Counted from the stretch's first letter, positions 1 to 6,152 are shown. The stretch is 6,847 nucleotides of DNA from Bacillota bacterium (GCA_017549385.1 JAFYUX010000020.1:1-6847), one strand, 5' to 3'. Notes: generated by a model not told the origin, from the sequence alone. Numbers and translations are program-made.

Positions 1-1
1 A

Positions 2-814
2 GAAGAAATGAGTGTTCTGGTAGATCCAAACAGCCCGTTCTTTGATGATTTTACAGAGGCTGAACGACTCAACATGATGGTTGTAGGCGTAAATCAAAAA
101 ATGACTGACGTTATCATGGTTGTTAGCTGGGATATGAAAAATGACAAAGTAGATGTTATTTCTGTACCTAGAGATACTTACTATGAAAGATCAGGTTACA
201 GCGGAGCTGGACAGAAAAAGATTAATTCCATCTATGGTTCAGAAGGCATTGTAGGCACGGCAAATGCAGTAAGCGACGTACTATTCGGTATGCCGATCAA
301 CTATTACGCAGTTGTTGACTATGAGGCAGTAGAGACTATCGTAGATGATATCGGTGGCGTACCTATGGATGTCCAGAAGACAATGGAATACAAAGACCCT
401 TATGACGATCCTCCGCTTGAGATTTATATCCCTGCCGGTTATCAGGTTCTTGATGGCAAACATGCTGTACAGTTCCTCAGATATAGAAAGGGTTACGCAG
501 ACGGTGATATTGGTCGTATTGCAGCTCAGCAGGAATTCATCAAGTCTGCGTTTAAACAGTGCATTTCACATGGTATCGTAAAATCGGTAAAGACTATCTG
601 CAACAATGTAGAATCAGACCTGACACTGGGCGCAGCATCAAAGTACGCATTGTCAGCAATGGGTCTCAAGGATGACTCTATCACAACGTACACACTTCCG
701 GGGCTTGGTCAATACATTGGCGTTACGTCATACTTTGTTCAGGACACATCAGGCACAGAAGCAATGCTCACACAGATTTACGGCTCTGCAACTGCTGACC
801 AGCAGGCAGCATAG
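2..814 (+). CDS. LCP (LytR-CpsA-Psr) family protein, 5'-truncated by window edge
   Basis: This is the extracytoplasmic catalytic domain of an LCP protein. The family transfers anionic glycopolymers (wall teichoic acid or capsular chains) from polyprenyl-diphosphate carriers onto peptidoglycan, outside the membrane. Counting from the Met at position 8, the visible hallmarks are VVGVN near residue 25, TDVIMVVS at 33-40, ISVPRDTYY at 51-59 (Arg55), KINSIYG at 71-77, GMPINYYAVVDYEAVE at 94-109, VDDIGGV at 112-118, FLRYRKG at 157-162 and GDIGRIAAQQ at 166-175. These Arg and Asp residues bind the lipid pyrophosphate in known members. The domain begins almost at the window edge, and two Glu codons precede the Met in the open frame. 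The usual N-terminal membrane anchor must therefore lie upstream, and the Met at 8 is probably internal. The gene ends in a short Ala/Gln-rich tail. I see no intrinsic terminator after it. Which glycopolymer it handles cannot be told. Confidence 0.93.
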   Translation, partial: EEMSVLVDPNSPFFDDFTEAERLNMMVVGVNQKMTDVIMVVSWDMKNDKVDVISVPRDTYYERSGYSGAGQKKINSIYGSEGIVGTANAVSDVLFGMPINYYAVVDYEAVETIVDDIGGVPMDVQKTMEYKDPYDDPPLEIYIPAGYQVLDGKHAVQFLRYRKGYADGDIGRIAAQQEFIKSAFKQCISHGIVKSVKTICNNVESDLTLGAASKYALSAMGLKDDSITTYTLPGLGQYIGVTSYFVQDTSGTEAMLTQIYGSATADQQAA

Positions 815-837
815 TAAAGAAAGATATGTAGTAATAA

Positions 838-843
838 CATAAT
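838..843 (+). promoter_or_regulatory. weak candidate -10 element for glpX
   Basis: CATAAT matches the sigma-A -10 consensus at five of six positions and would start transcription near 850. The corresponding -35 position (815-820, TAAAGA) is poor. It is offered only because the 96-bp spacer between the LCP gene and glpX has no better candidate; read-through from the LCP gene is equally possible. Confidence 0.25.
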
Positions 844-847
844 TTAA

Positions 848-877
848 TATTTCGAAATACATTTAAAAACACGTGTT
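848..877. repeat. two short perfect palindromes upstream of glpX
   Basis: TATTTCGAAATA (848-859, 12 bp) and AACACGTGTT (868-877, 10 bp) are both perfect palindromes with centres 19 bp apart, roughly two helical turns. They lie 34-63 bp upstream of the glpX start codon, at or just after the possible transcription start. Neither is followed by a T run, so they are not terminators. They could be operator half-sites for a dimeric regulator; that is inference. Confidence 0.4.
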
Positions 878-910
878 ATTTTCCGCTGGAACTATTGGAG
901 GCGAAAGACT

Positions 911-1906
911 ATGGAAACTACAAAATTAATGGACAGAGACTTAGCTCTCGAACTGGCTCGTGTAACAGAAGCAGCAGCTATCGGTTCTGCAAAGTGGCTC
1001 GGAAGAGGTGACAAAGAAGCAGCTGACCAGGCAGCAGTATCAAGCATGAGACATATGTTCAGCACAGTTGACATCGATGGCGTTGTTGTTATCGGTGAAG
1101 GCGAAAAGGACGAAGCTCCTATGCTCTACATTGGCGAACAGATCGGTAAAGCAGGTCCTGATGCTGATGCTGTAGATATCGCAGTTGACCCTCTCGATGG
1201 TACTACTTCTACTGCAAAGGGTACAGCAAATGCTATTTCTGTAATTGCAGTAGCGGGCAGAGGCAAGCTCTACCACACAAAGAACTACTACATGGAAAAG
1301 CTTGCGGTTGGCCCAAAGGCAAAGGGTCACATCGACATCACAAAGCCTCTCAAGGAAAATATCATTAACGTTGCAAAGGCTCTCAACAAAAAGGTAGAGG
1401 ACGTAACTGTAACTATCCTCGAAAGAGACAGACACAACAATCTTATCGCTCAGTGCCGTCAGCTTGGTTGTCGCATCAAACTCTTCAGAGATGGTGACGT
1501 AGGTGCGGCTATTGCTACTGCTCTTGATGACAGCGGTATCGACATCATGGTAGGTATCGGCGGTGCTCCAGAAGGCGTACTTGCTGCAGCAGCTCTCAAG
1601 TGCTTAGGTGGTGAAATTCAGGGCAGACTTCATGCTCACACATCAGAAGAAATCCATCAGGCTCAGACAAACCCACATTATTACGATGTACTCACTACAG
1701 ATGACCTTGCAGCAGGCGACGATATTCTCTTTATCGCTACAGGTGTATCTGATGGCGATATGCTCAAGGGTGTACGTTTCATGGCGGACAATATTGTAAA
1801 GACTCACACTATCGTTATGAGAAGTGCGTCTGGTACTATTCGTTTCATCGAAGCAATTCACAACATGAACAAAAAGCCTGTTTACGCTCAGGGTGACGAA
1901 AAATAA
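911..1906 (+). CDS. glpX: fructose-1,6-bisphosphatase, class II (GlpX)
   Basis: GlpX hydrolyses fructose 1,6-bisphosphate to fructose 6-phosphate and phosphate, the committed step of gluconeogenesis, in the cytosol with divalent metal. The 331-residue length is full for the family. Visible motifs are GEGEKDEAPML at residues 62-72 and DPLDGTTSTAKG at 93-104 (the metal- and phosphate-binding core of the lithium-sensitive phosphatase fold), RDGDVGAAI at 193-201, and GIGGAPEGV at 215-223 with the conserved catalytic-region Glu. The ATG at 911 is supported by GGAGG at 897-901, nine bases upstream. Its left neighbour is the LCP gene, 96 bp away, and a terminator follows the stop codon by 13 bp. No truncation or missing key residue is seen. 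A close relative acting on sedoheptulose bisphosphate has the same fold, so dual activity is possible. Confidence 0.97.
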   Translation: METTKLMDRDLALELARVTEAAAIGSAKWLGRGDKEAADQAAVSSMRHMFSTVDIDGVVVIGEGEKDEAPMLYIGEQIGKAGPDADAVDIAVDPLDGTTSTAKGTANAISVIAVAGRGKLYHTKNYYMEKLAVGPKAKGHIDITKPLKENIINVAKALNKKVEDVTVTILERDRHNNLIAQCRQLGCRIKLFRDGDVGAAIATALDDSGIDIMVGIGGAPEGVLAAAALKCLGGEIQGRLHAHTSEEIHQAQTNPHYYDVLTTDDLAAGDDILFIATGVSDGDMLKGVRFMADNIVKTHTIVMRSASGTIRFIEAIHNMNKKPVYAQGDEK

Positions 1907-1919
1907 ACAGCTTATACTT

Positions 1920-1951
1920 AAGTGCGGGCGTAAAGCCCGCACCTTGTTTTT
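1920..1951 (+). terminator. intrinsic terminator between glpX and rho
   Basis: GTGCGGGC (1922-1929) pairs perfectly with GCCCGCAC (1935-1942) around the loop GTAAA, and is followed by CCTTGTTTTT (1942-1951). This is a classic Rho-independent terminator with an 8-bp GC-rich stem. The T tract ends 13 bp before the rho start codon, so the element is both the glpX terminator and part of the leader of any rho transcript that starts upstream. Confidence 0.85.
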
Positions 1952-1964
1952 AGAAAGGTGACCG

Positions 1965-3398
1965 ATGCAGAAAACAGAATTAATGGACCTGGACAAAATG
2001 AAGGTCGCAGAACTGCGTGAATACGCAGCCAGTATCGGCCTTATAGGTATAGAAACTCTCAGAAAGCCGGAACTTCGCAAAGCTATTACAGAGCATCTTG
2101 CAGCAGCTGAAGCTGTACCGGCGGTAGAGGAAATCGTGTCTGCGGAGCAGTCTCATAAGGCGGTTCTGGAGGCAGCAGAAGCTGCGGCTCGTGCTTTAGA
2201 AGAAAGTGTGGCCGAGGAGATGCCAAAAGAAAAGACTGAGGCCGAAAAGCCGCAGCGACAGTACAGTGATGAGGAAAGACCGCCGGTAGAAGGTATTCTC
2301 GAGATCGCTGAAGCTGGATTTGGATTCTTAAGATTTGATAATTTTCTTACTAGTGATAAAGATATTTATGTTTCTCAGACGCAAATCAGGCGTTTTAACC
2401 TCAAGACTGGCGACAAGATAAAAGGCATCAGCAGAAGACCAAACGAAGGCGAAAGGTTTGGTGCTCTTCTCTATGTAAATACGGTAAATGGTGACCCTCC
2501 TGGGGTAGCTATGCGCAGACGTCCTTTTGAGGACCTGACTCCGATATTCCCGTATGAGCGTCTCAGGCTCGAGGGTGAAAGTGGACGTGCTGATATGTCG
2601 TTACGTCTTATCGATCTGCTGGCTCCTATAGGAAAGGGGCAGAGAGGTCTTATTGTTGCGCCGCCAAAGACTGGCAAGACAGTACTTCTTAAAAAGATTG
2701 CGGCAGCAATCGAGTCTCAGTATCCTGATGTGTCTGTGGTTGTACTTCTTATTGACGAACGTCCAGAAGAAGTTACAGATATGCAGCGTTCTATCAAGGG
2801 CGATGTTATCTATTCGACTTTTGACGAGCAGGCAGAACATCACGTAAAGGTGGCTGAAATGGTGCTGGCTCATGCTCAGCGTATGGCAGAACATAAAAAG
2901 GATGTAGTTATCCTTCTCGATAGCATTACTCGACTTGCGAGGGCATATAACATGGTTGTACCGTCATCCGGCAAGACTCTTTCCGGTGGTATTGATCCTG
3001 GCGCGCTTCATCGCCCAAAGAAATTCTTTGGTGCGGCTCGTAAGCTTGAAGAAGGTGGCAGTATCACAATCCTTGCGACAGCACTTATTGAAACAGGAAG
3101 TCGTATGGATGATGTTATATTCGAAGAATTTAAGGGTACAGGTAATATGGAGCTTCACCTGGACAGAAAGCTTTCAGAAAAGCGTATATTCCCTGCAGTA
3201 AACATCAGCAAGTCAGGCACACGTCGAGAAGATCTTCTCTTCCAGCAGGATGAGATGGATGCGGTATGGAAGATGCGCCGCGCTCTTTCAAATCAGGGGA
3301 CTCAGGAAGTTACAGAGATCATTATCGATAACCTGGCTCACACAAAGTCAAACAAGGATTTCATCGAGATTATAAGAAAGACAAAAGTATTCGGTTAG
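1965..3398 (+). CDS. rho: transcription termination factor Rho
   Basis: Rho is the hexameric RNA-dependent ATPase/translocase that ends transcription of untranslated RNA. Domain order in the 477 residues is: Rho_N helical bundle at about 7-45 ([15 protein letters not shown] onward); an Ala/Glu-rich linker at about 46-105; the cold-shock-like primary RNA-binding domain at about 108-176 ([29 protein letters not shown]); and a RecA-type motor at about 190-477. The motor has Walker A APPKTGKT at 232-239, catalytic-region DERPEEV at 264-270, Walker B VVILLD at 314-319, the Q-loop [10 protein letters not shown] at 333-342 and the R-loop region EEFKGTGN at 387-394. It is longer than the 419-residue E. 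coli protein mainly because of the linker. The ATG at 1965 follows AAAGGTG (1954-1960). A later in-frame ATG at 1983 has no ribosome site. The DUF1385 gene follows after 15 bp. Confidence 0.98.
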   Translation: MQKTELMDLDKMKVAELREYAASIGLIGIETLRKPELRKAITEHLAAAEAVPAVEEIVSAEQSHKAVLEAAEAAARALEESVAEEMPKEKTEAEKPQRQYSDEERPPVEGILEIAEAGFGFLRFDNFLTSDKDIYVSQTQIRRFNLKTGDKIKGISRRPNEGERFGALLYVNTVNGDPPGVAMRRRPFEDLTPIFPYERLRLEGESGRADMSLRLIDLLAPIGKGQRGLIVAPPKTGKTVLLKKIAAAIESQYPDVSVVVLLIDERPEEVTDMQRSIKGDVIYSTFDEQAEHHVKVAEMVLAHAQRMAEHKKDVVILLDSITRLARAYNMVVPSSGKTLSGGIDPGALHRPKKFFGAARKLEEGGSITILATALIETGSRMDDVIFEEFKGTGNMELHLDRKLSEKRIFPAVNISKSGTRREDLLFQQDEMDAVWKMRRALSNQGTQEVTEIIIDNLAHTKSNKDFIEIIRKTKVFG

Positions 3399-3413
3399 AG
3401 GAAAATATATAAC

Positions 3414-4526
3414 ATGGATTTCAGCAAGATTTTTATAAAAAATGCCAACCCGACAAAGATGGGCGGGCAGGCAGTAATGGAAGGCATCATGATGAAAGGT
3501 GCCGACAGGACAGCTATCGCTGTCAGAAGGGGCGACGGAACTATTAACGTAAAGGAACAGCCTATTGCACCAAAGAGTAAATGGGCAAAGATTCCGATTA
3601 TCAGAGGTGTTGTGGTTTTCATCGATTCTCTTATTACAGGAACAAAGACGCTCATGTATTCTGCAGAGGTTCTTGAGGAAGATATTCCTACAGATCAGCA
3701 GGAGGAGATGAGCAAGTTTGATCAGTGGCTGCTGAAGACTTTTGGTGAAAAAGGATTTTTTAACATCCTTCTTTACTCTTCAGTTGTTTTAGCTCTTGTA
3801 TTTTCAGTTGGTCTTTTCGTACTTCTGCCGACATGGGTAGTAGGGCTTCTCGGCAAAGTTGTAGAAAGTGCAATTGTACTTAACCTTATAGAAGGGCTTA
3901 TGCGTATCATCATGTTTGTGGTGTACGTGTTGGCCATCTCAAAGATGAATGATATTAAGAGAGTGTTCCAGTATCATGGTGCTGAACACAGAACTATCCA
4001 CTGTTTTGAAAACGGTCTGGAGCTTACGCCGGAAAACTGCATGCAGTTTGAGTCGCTCCACCCTAGATGTGGTACAAGCTTCCTGGTATTCGTAATGTTT
4101 ATCAGTTTACTTTTATTCTCATTCCTGGGCTGGCCAAACGTTTGGGTTAGACTTCTCTCCAGACTGGTGCTTATTCCGCTGGTGGCAGGTATTTCATTTG
4201 AAGTTCTCAAGTGGGCTGGTAGTACAGATAACATGCTGGTAAAGATTCTCAGCGTTCCTGGTCTCTATATGCAGAAGCTTACTACAAAGGATCCTGACAT
4301 TGACATGATTGAAGTTGCGATTGTAGCAGTAAAGGCTTGTCTCAGTGATGAACCACCGGTAGAAAGAATTTATGATGTGGATTCTCAGGGTAACAAAATA
4401 GACAGAAAAAAGATGAAGGCAGAACAGGCAAGAGAAAAGGCTGTATCAGAAGCAACGGATGCGGACCTTATGAGTTTTGCAGCCGAAGATGATCTGTTTA
4501 AGGCGGAATCTATTTCTAAGGAATAA
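3414..4526 (+). CDS. DUF1385 (YqhQ-type) integral membrane protein, function unknown
   Basis: The 370 residues carry the signature stretches of the DUF1385 family: MGGQAVMEGIMMKG at 16-29, IPIIRGVV at 60-67, YHGAEHRTIHCFE at 187-199, HPRCGTSF at 216-223 and DPDIDMIEVAI at 293-303. Hydrophobic segments that should cross the membrane lie at about 115-145, 155-177, 221-241 and 245-268. The conserved His, Glu and Cys residues sit between the second and third segments. No biochemical role is firmly assigned to the family as far as I know; the clustered His/Glu/Cys residues would suit metal binding, but that is inference. The final 60 or so residues are charged and appear to be an extension beyond the conserved domain. 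The gene follows rho by 15 bp, with AGAGG (3397-3401) overlapping the rho stop codon, which points to co-transcription. A terminator follows. Confidence 0.93.
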   Translation: MDFSKIFIKNANPTKMGGQAVMEGIMMKGADRTAIAVRRGDGTINVKEQPIAPKSKWAKIPIIRGVVVFIDSLITGTKTLMYSAEVLEEDIPTDQQEEMSKFDQWLLKTFGEKGFFNILLYSSVVLALVFSVGLFVLLPTWVVGLLGKVVESAIVLNLIEGLMRIIMFVVYVLAISKMNDIKRVFQYHGAEHRTIHCFENGLELTPENCMQFESLHPRCGTSFLVFVMFISLLLFSFLGWPNVWVRLLSRLVLIPLVAGISFEVLKWAGSTDNMLVKILSVPGLYMQKLTTKDPDIDMIEVAIVAVKACLSDEPPVERIYDVDSQGNKIDRKKMKAEQAREKAVSEATDADLMSFAAEDDLFKAESISKE

Positions 4527-4563
4527 AACTACTATAGATAGAAAAATGTTAAATGGATAAAAT

Positions 4564-4596
4564 AAAAACCCCAAACCTGAGATGTTTGGGGCTTTT
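4564..4596. terminator. bidirectional intrinsic terminator
   Basis: CCCCAAAC (4569-4576) pairs perfectly with GTTTGGGG (4584-4591) around a 7-nt loop. On the + strand TTTT follows (4593-4596), ending the rho-DUF1385 transcript. On the minus strand the same stem is followed by TTTTT-A-TTTT (4568-4559), a stronger T tract, which would end a leftward transcript. The better T tract faces the minus-strand promoter at 4708-4736. Confidence 0.88.
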
Positions 4597-4600
4597 ATCT

Positions 4601-4627
4601 GTATGACAGTTTCGGCGGCTGTCATAC
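4601..4627. repeat. 9-bp perfect inverted repeat (hairpin) inside the putative small RNA
   Basis: GTATGACAG (4601-4609) and CTGTCATAC (4619-4627) are perfectly complementary with a 9-nt loop. No T run follows on either strand, so it is not itself a terminator. It is 9 bp from the terminator stem. In the minus-strand transcript the loop reads CCGCCGAAA. Confidence 0.8.
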
Positions 4628-4707
4628 GAGGTCATAAGGGTTTGGTCATCATATATGTGAACTAGTGTGTCACGCAATTTAATAATTAGCATTCATAAGC
4701 TTTTAAT

Positions 4708-4736
4708 ATTATAGTATCCGTGGTAAAATGTGTCAA
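4708..4736 (-). promoter_or_regulatory. exact-consensus sigma-A-type promoter on the minus strand
   Basis: Read on the minus strand, TTGACA (complement of 4731-4736) is followed by exactly 17 bp (4714-4730) and then TATAAT (complement of 4708-4713). Both hexamers and the spacer are canonical. The DNA upstream of the -35 (4737-4770) is AT-rich. The predicted start is an A near 4701. No protein gene lies downstream on this strand, so the natural product is the short RNA ending at the terminator about 140 nt away. Confidence 0.85.
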
Positions 4737-4817
4737 CGTTATCAACAACAAAATATGCTAAAAAAACGATGAAATTTTATAAGATAAACACAATAACTTG
4801 ATATACAGGAGTTTAGT

Positions 4818-5696
4818 ATGACAAGGACTTTTGGAGAGATTTTAAATACAGGTATTACACGTCTTGCAGATGCGGACATAGCTGACGCAAAGCGTGACGC
4901 AGAAGAACTTCTGCTTTATATTACAGGCGAATCCAGAATGTTTCTGTTTATGGGGCGTGGAAAAGAAGCGTCATCTGAGCAGGAGGAACGATATCTGGAA
5001 CTTATAGAAAAGAGAGCAGGTGGGTATCCGCTGCAGTATATCGTAGGAACTCAGGAGTTTATGGGCCTTGAGTTTGAAGTGAATGAAAATGTGCTTATCC
5101 CAAGACAGGATACAGAGACTCTGGTTGAGCTGGCATTAGAAGAAGCTAAAGGCATGAAAGCTGATATGCGAATACTGGACATGTGTAGTGGCAGTGGCGC
5201 AATTGCTGTTTCAATGGCTCATTTTATTCTTGGCGCTCAGGTTACAGCTTGCGATCTCAGTGATGGCGCTCTTGAGATGACGAAGAGAAACGCTGCGCGT
5301 AATTGTGTGGCTGACAGAGTGACTGTTAAAAAGTCCGATATGTTTAATGTTCAGGATGCTGGTGAGGTTGCTCCTCTGGAAGGCGGATTTGATATGATCC
5401 TTAGCAATCCGCCGTATATAGAAACAAAGGTTATAGATACTCTTCAGACTGAGGTAAAAGATTATGAGCCTATGATGGCCCTCGACGGTGGCGATGATGG
5501 CCTTGTGTTTTACAGAATTTTGGCTGAAGAGGCGCCATCCCGTTTAAATGAAAACGGGGTGTTGATTATGGAAATTGGCCATGATCAAGGCCAGTCTGTA
5601 CCTGAACTGCTTGAAAAAACGGAAAAATTTAAGGATATTCGTGTAATAAAAGATCTTCCAGGATTAGACCGTGTGGTATACGCAAAACGTAGATAA
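4818..5696 (+). CDS. prmC: peptide chain release factor N5-glutamine methyltransferase (PrmC/HemK)
   Basis: PrmC uses S-adenosylmethionine to methylate the glutamine of the GGQ motif in release factors RF1 and RF2, which speeds peptide release. The 292-residue product has the helical substrate-binding N-terminal domain at about 1-75, then YIVGTQEFMGLEFEV at 74-88 and LIPRQDTETLVE at 93-104 (many family members have Pro where Gln96 stands). The methyltransferase domain follows: SAM-binding ILDMCSGSGAIAVSMA at 119-134, acidic CDLS at 145-148, catalytic NPPYIE at 197-202, and LDGGDDGLVFYR at 222-233. The ATG at 4818 has AGGAG at 4807-4811, six bases upstream. The gene is separated from its left neighbour by a terminator and needs its own promoter; I see only a weak -10 candidate (TATAAG, 4778-4783) without a good -35. 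Its substrate gene prfA lies about 700 bp downstream, beyond rpmE. Confidence 0.96.
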   Translation: MTRTFGEILNTGITRLADADIADAKRDAEELLLYITGESRMFLFMGRGKEASSEQEERYLELIEKRAGGYPLQYIVGTQEFMGLEFEVNENVLIPRQDTETLVELALEEAKGMKADMRILDMCSGSGAIAVSMAHFILGAQVTACDLSDGALEMTKRNAARNCVADRVTVKKSDMFNVQDAGEVAPLEGGFDMILSNPPYIETKVIDTLQTEVKDYEPMMALDGGDDGLVFYRILAEEAPSRLNENGVLIMEIGHDQGQSVPELLEKTEKFKDIRVIKDLPGLDRVVYAKRR

Positions 5697-5737
5697 ACTA
5701 TATGTTGTGTGACGCCTCCGCGGAGCGGTGCAAAAAG

Positions 5738-5754
5738 CCCTGAAACCCGCAAAA
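5738..5754 (+). repeat. 17-bp direct repeat, copy 1 (left of rpmE unit)
   Basis: CCCTGAAACCCGCAAAA occurs here and again, identical, at 6242-6258. This copy lies 42 bp after the prmC stop codon and 38 bp before the rpmE -35 element. No other copy is seen in the window. Confidence 0.8.
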
Positions 5755-5792
5755 AATAGACGATTTTCTAGATATTAGCTTTGAAAAAAGGG

Positions 5793-5821
5793 TTGATTCT
5801 GTATAGCATGTGTGGTATCAT
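5793..5821 (+). promoter_or_regulatory. promoter of rpmE (extended -10)
   Basis: TTGATT (5793-5798) is followed by a 17-bp spacer and TATCAT (5816-5821). A TG at 5813-5814 makes it an extended -10 promoter. The match is four of six at -35 and five of six at -10. The predicted start is near 5828, giving a leader of about 87 nt before the rpmE ATG. Confidence 0.65.
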
Positions 5822-5827
5822 CATTAA

Positions 5828-5857
5828 GCTAATGTCAGAAGAGCGTTAGTATTTTTT
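5828..5857 (+). promoter_or_regulatory. hairpin with T tract in the rpmE leader; possible attenuator
   Basis: GCTAATG (5828-5834) can pair with CGTTAGT (5844-5850), with two G-U pairs, around a 9-nt loop, followed by A and six T (5852-5857). The stem is AT-rich, so termination would be weak. It begins at the predicted start of the transcript. A second small stem, CGTGA (5873-5877) with TCACG (5892-5896), lies just before the ribosome site. This may be an autoregulatory ribosomal-protein leader, which is inference. Confidence 0.4.
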
Positions 5858-5914
5858 AATTTATCTAGAAAACGTGAGTTTAATATATACGTCACGCGAA
5901 AAGAGGTGAAAATA

Positions 5915-6115
5915 ATGAGAGAAGGAATCCATCCAGGTTACAAGAATTGCAAGGTTACTTGCGCATGCGGCAACACATTCGAAATTCAGTCTATGAAGGA
6001 AGAAATGAGATTAGACGTTTGCTCAGCTTGTCATCCATTCTACACTGGCCAGCAGAAGATGATCAATCGTGGTGGTCGTGTTGAAAAGTTCAAGAAGAAG
6101 TTCAACATCGAATAA
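5915..6115 (+). CDS. rpmE: 50S ribosomal protein L31, zinc-binding form
   Basis: The 66-residue product is full-length L31, a protein at the bridge between the ribosomal subunits. Motifs are the N-terminal [19 protein letters not shown] at 16-26, [16 protein letters not shown] at 33-48 and [13 protein letters not shown] near the end. Cys16, Cys18, Cys36 and Cys39 form the intact zinc ribbon, so this is the zinc-requiring form rather than the Cys-less paralogue; Cys12 is additional. I chose the ATG at 5915. An in-frame GTG at 5906 is part of the ribosome site AGAGGTGA (5902-5909), so it should not be the start. The gene has its own promoter upstream and a terminator six bases after the stop, so it forms a single-gene unit wedged between prmC and prfA. 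Confidence 0.97.
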   Translation: MREGIHPGYKNCKVTCACGNTFEIQSMKEEMRLDVCSACHPFYTGQQKMINRGGRVEKFKKKFNIE

Positions 6116-6119
6116 AATC

Positions 6120-6149
6120 AAAGCCGGAATCACAGATTCCGGCTTTCTT
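6120..6149 (+). terminator. intrinsic terminator of rpmE
   Basis: AAAGCCGGAAT (6120-6130) pairs perfectly with ATTCCGGCTTT (6136-6146) around the loop CACAG, an 11-bp stem, followed by CTT. The T tract on the + strand is short but overlaps the end of the stem. It begins five bases after the rpmE stop codon. Confidence 0.85.
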
Positions 6150-6152
6150 AAT

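Larger units (their letters stand above)
4562..4701 (-). ncRNA. putative small RNA, about 140 nt, between the DUF1385 gene and prmC
   Basis: A perfect-consensus promoter on the minus strand (4708-4736) would start transcription at an A near 4701. The intrinsic terminator at 4591-4569 with its minus-strand T tract would end it near 4562. Between them the predicted RNA contains a 9-bp perfect hairpin (4627-4601) with a C-rich loop (minus-strand CCGCCGAAA) and the terminator hairpin. I find no minus-strand open frame with a ribosome site inside, only very short Met-started frames. It does not resemble the SRP RNA, tmRNA or RNase P RNA motifs I know. Its left end lies 36 bp past the DUF1385 stop codon, so read-through would be antisense to that gene. 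Promoter and terminator are seen; that the RNA exists and has a function is inference. Confidence 0.6.
5764..5872. repeat. interrupted inverted repeat bracketing the rpmE promoter
   Basis: The left arm TTTTCTAGATATTAGCTT (5764-5781) is matched by two right-hand pieces: AAGCTAAT (5826-5833) is the exact reverse complement of 5774-5781, and TATCTAGAAAA (5862-5872) is the exact reverse complement of 5764-5774. The right arm thus looks like a full complement split by about 28 bp (5834-5861). The rpmE promoter lies between the arms. Confidence 0.65.

Noticed and set aside
1040..1435. Long open frame on the minus strand inside glpX
   Set aside because: It overlaps a certain gene, lacks a ribosome site and has no recognisable domain; it is a shadow frame. 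The same holds for other antisense frames within glpX, rho, the DUF1385 gene and prfA.
911..1995. Similar first codons of glpX and rho (METTKLMDRD and [10 protein letters not shown], shared AATTAATGGAC)
   Set aside because: The similarity stops after ten codons and the proteins are unrelated; probably coincidence.
4574..4635. Short minus-strand frame beginning MTSYDS within the putative small RNA
   Set aside because: About 28 codons, no ribosome site, and it runs through the terminator.
4686..4761. TTAGCAT / ATGCTAA inverted repeat around the minus-strand promoter
   Set aside because: Only 7 bp with a 62-bp gap in AT-rich DNA; too weak to call.
5716..5725. CTCCGCGGAG palindrome after prmC as a terminator
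   Set aside because: No T tract follows and the palindrome has no loop; the alternative 4-bp stem is too weak.
5906..5914. GTG start that would lengthen L31 by three residues
   Set aside because: The GTG belongs to the ribosome site AGAGGTGA; the ATG at 5915 has correct spacing and gives the normal L31 N-terminus.
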